A stretch of DNA of 14,574 bases from Firmicutes bacterium UBA3738. GTDB taxonomy: Bacteria > Bacillota > Clostridia > Peptostreptococcales > Anaerovoracaceae. Below are positions 13,107 through 14,574 of the stretch, one piece after another. The stretch covers positions 1 through 14,574 of the forward strand of contig DFGY01000010.1 in NCBI GenBank assembly GCA_002372505.1, read 5' to 3'. Under the pieces are notes generated by a model. It was given only the letters and a program-made list of their open reading frames with translations, was not told where the DNA came from and ran no database searches. The translations under genes and the position numbers were made by a program. Each line of letters opens with the position of its first letter. Position 1 is the first letter of the stretch.

Positions 13107-14574
13107 TTACAACTTTTCTAGTGGCGCCACGTCGGCTGCAAGCTTCTTTATTCCCGCACCGTCAAAGGCCACTTCCACAATATTTCCTTTTACGCTAATG
13201 ACCAGGCCTTCGCCGAACTTGTCGTGCTTGACCTTGTCGCCGGCTGCCACGCTGACTGGGTCCTTCTTCTTTTTGACTTCCCGCTTGGCCTGAGCCAGCT
13301 TGTCGAAAGGCCTGTAGGGATCCGGCTTGGAATAGCCGTCAAAGCTCTTGCTCTCGCCGAATCTGACTTCGGTCCTGGCCTCGAATACGCCGTCACCTTC
13401 CAGCAGCTTCGGATCCAGCTCGCGCATGAAAATGGACTCCCTGGTGTAGCTGCCGTTACCGTACATTACCCTGTAGGAAGCACTTGTGAGCCACAGCCTT
13501 TCCATGGCCCGGGTCATGCCTACGTAGCAGAGTCTGCGCTCTTCTTCCAGCTTGGCCGTGTCGTCCAGAGAACGCCAGCCCGGGAAGAGACCGTCTTCCA
13601 TTCCCGGCATGAACACGTATGGGAATTCCAGTCCCTTGGCACTGTGAAGGGTCATGAGGACCACTGCATCAGCACTGGGGTCATGATTGTCCACATCGGA
13701 AATGAGTGCGATTTTCTCAAGGAATTCCGCCAGACTCAGCTCCCCTTCCTCTTCATAATCGTAAATTACCGACTTGAATTCCATTAAGTTCTCAAGCCTC
13801 ATATCCGCCTCGGCGTTCTCCGCATCTTCAAGAGCCTTCATGTAGCCCGTAGCCGTCAACATGCCGTCATAAATATTGGAAACCTTCAGGTTTTCCATTT
13901 CTTCATGGTAATGAGCGATGCACTCAGTCAGGCCTTTGATGCCGCTTCTGGCCTTTGCGGAAATGCCGCCAAGGACGCTTTCGTCGCTGATGGTCTCAAA
14001 GAGACTCGTGCCATTTGCCGCCGCCAGAGCAGTGAGCTTTGCCACGGTTGTGTTGCCAATGCCCCGCTTGGGTTCGTTTATAATTCTCGTAAGGGCCAGG
14101 TCGTCCTGAGGGTTCAATACCAGCCTCATGTAGGCCACCAGGTCCTTGATTTCCTTTCTGTCGTAATATCTGACGCCGCCCACAACCTTGTATGGAATAT
14201 CCCTCTGGGAGAAGGCTTCTTCAAAGGTTCTGGACTGGGCGTTTGTCCTGTAAAGCACTGCAAAGTCGGAATACTTCTGCCCCGGTCCCTTGAGCCTGTC
14301 TACCTCCTGGGCGATGTACATTGCTTCTTCCTTTTCGTTGTCCGCCCTGCGGTAAGTGATCTTGCGACCCTCTTCAGACTGGGTCCAAAGCTTCTTCGCC
14401 TTTCGCTGGTGGTTGTTCTCAATGACGCTGTGAGCCGCCGCCAGAATGTTTCCGGTAGATCGGTAATTCTGTTCCAGCTTTACCACGTTTGCTCCCGGGA
14501 AGTCCCGCTCGAAATTCAGGATATTAGTAATGTCCGCGCCGCGCCACTGATAGATGCACTGGTCGTCGTCTCCG
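13107..14574 (-). CDS. pcrA: UvrD/PcrA-type superfamily 1 DNA helicase, C-terminal part (runs off right edge)
   Basis: ATP-driven 3'-5' DNA helicase of the UvrD/Rep/PcrA group, used in repair and in clearing replication-transcription conflicts. About 488 codons are in the window; the frame is open to the right edge, so the true start and the Walker A motif are outside. The visible part begins inside motif II/III (GDDDQCIYQWRGAD), then motif IV (LEQNYRSTGNILAAA), motif V (LMTLHSAKGLEFPYVFMPG) and motif VI (EEERRLCYVGMTRA), all intact. The tail contains VKHDKFGEGLVISV, the PcrA C-terminal Tudor-like segment known to contact RNA polymerase, which supports PcrA over Rep. A shorter frame starting at 14486 is only an internal GTG. 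The downstream neighbour ligA is probably co-transcribed. Confidence 0.93.
   Translation of the reverse strand, partial: GDDDQCIYQWRGADITNILNFERDFPGANVVKLEQNYRSTGNILAAAHSVIENNHQRKAKKLWTQSEEGRKITYRRADNEKEEAMYIAQEVDRLKGPGQKYSDFAVLYRTNAQSRTFEEAFSQRDIPYKVVGGVRYYDRKEIKDLVAYMRLVLNPQDDLALTRIINEPKRGIGNTTVAKLTALAAANGTSLFETISDESVLGGISAKARSGIKGLTECIAHYHEEMENLKVSNIYDGMLTATGYMKALEDAENAEADMRLENLMEFKSVIYDYEEEGELSLAEFLEKIALISDVDNHDPSADAVVLMTLHSAKGLEFPYVFMPGMEDGLFPGWRSLDDTAKLEEERRLCYVGMTRAMERLWLTSASYRVMYGNGSYTRESIFMRELDPKLLEGDGVFEARTEVRFGESKSFDGYSKPDPYRPFDKLAQAKREVKKKKDPVSVAAGDKVKHDKFGEGLVISVKGNIVEVAFDGAGIKKLAADVAPLEKL

Overview
The window reads as chromosomal DNA of a low-to-moderate GC Gram-positive anaerobe. 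The evidence is strong AGGAGG-type ribosome binding sites, consensus TTGACA/TATAAT promoters, a linked pcrA-ligA pair and the Clostridia-like make-up of most proteins (Bacillota, class Clostridia, is my best guess; no rRNA or other marker is present to fix the genus). Two compartments are visible by eye: an AT-richer left third (about 1-4500) with restriction-modification genes and gene debris, and a GC-richer right part with housekeeping and metabolic genes.

Left compartment, all minus strand. From a very strong promoter set in an array of GACGTAATT sites (4396-4502) run an autoinhibited Fic-domain AMP-transferase with a winged-helix tail, the type I methylase hsdM (ATGA overlap with fic) and a small soluble 105-aa protein. 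About 930 bp of non-coding DNA follows. It holds the wreck of a BRO-N/phage-antirepressor-like gene and two diverged copies of a roughly 75-bp unit. Next is the 5' part of hsdS, which runs off the left edge; hsdR must lie outside the window if it exists.

Middle. A LysR-type regulator (4513-5388) is followed by a terminator and an ilvE-transporter operon (branched-chain aminotransferase, then a sodium:amino-acid symporter of the NSS family), both minus strand. The 580-bp gap between ilvE and the divergent panB holds an operator-like palindrome at the ilvE promoter, one copy of a 26-nt repeat whose inverted twin lies at the other end of the ilvE-transporter block, a pair of about 44-bp imperfect inverted repeats that look like MITE ends, and a good panB promoter. 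Transporter, aminotransferase and PanB could together turn imported valine into ketoisovalerate and then ketopantoate; that link is inference.

Right compartment. panB (plus) converges on a minus-strand pair, an AIR-synthase/HypE-like protein and a DUF523 protein coupled by a TAATG junction; a bidirectional terminator lies between. The pcrA (partial, runs off the right edge) and ligA pair for DNA repair and replication closes the window. No tRNA, rRNA, CRISPR array or intact transposase gene was seen.
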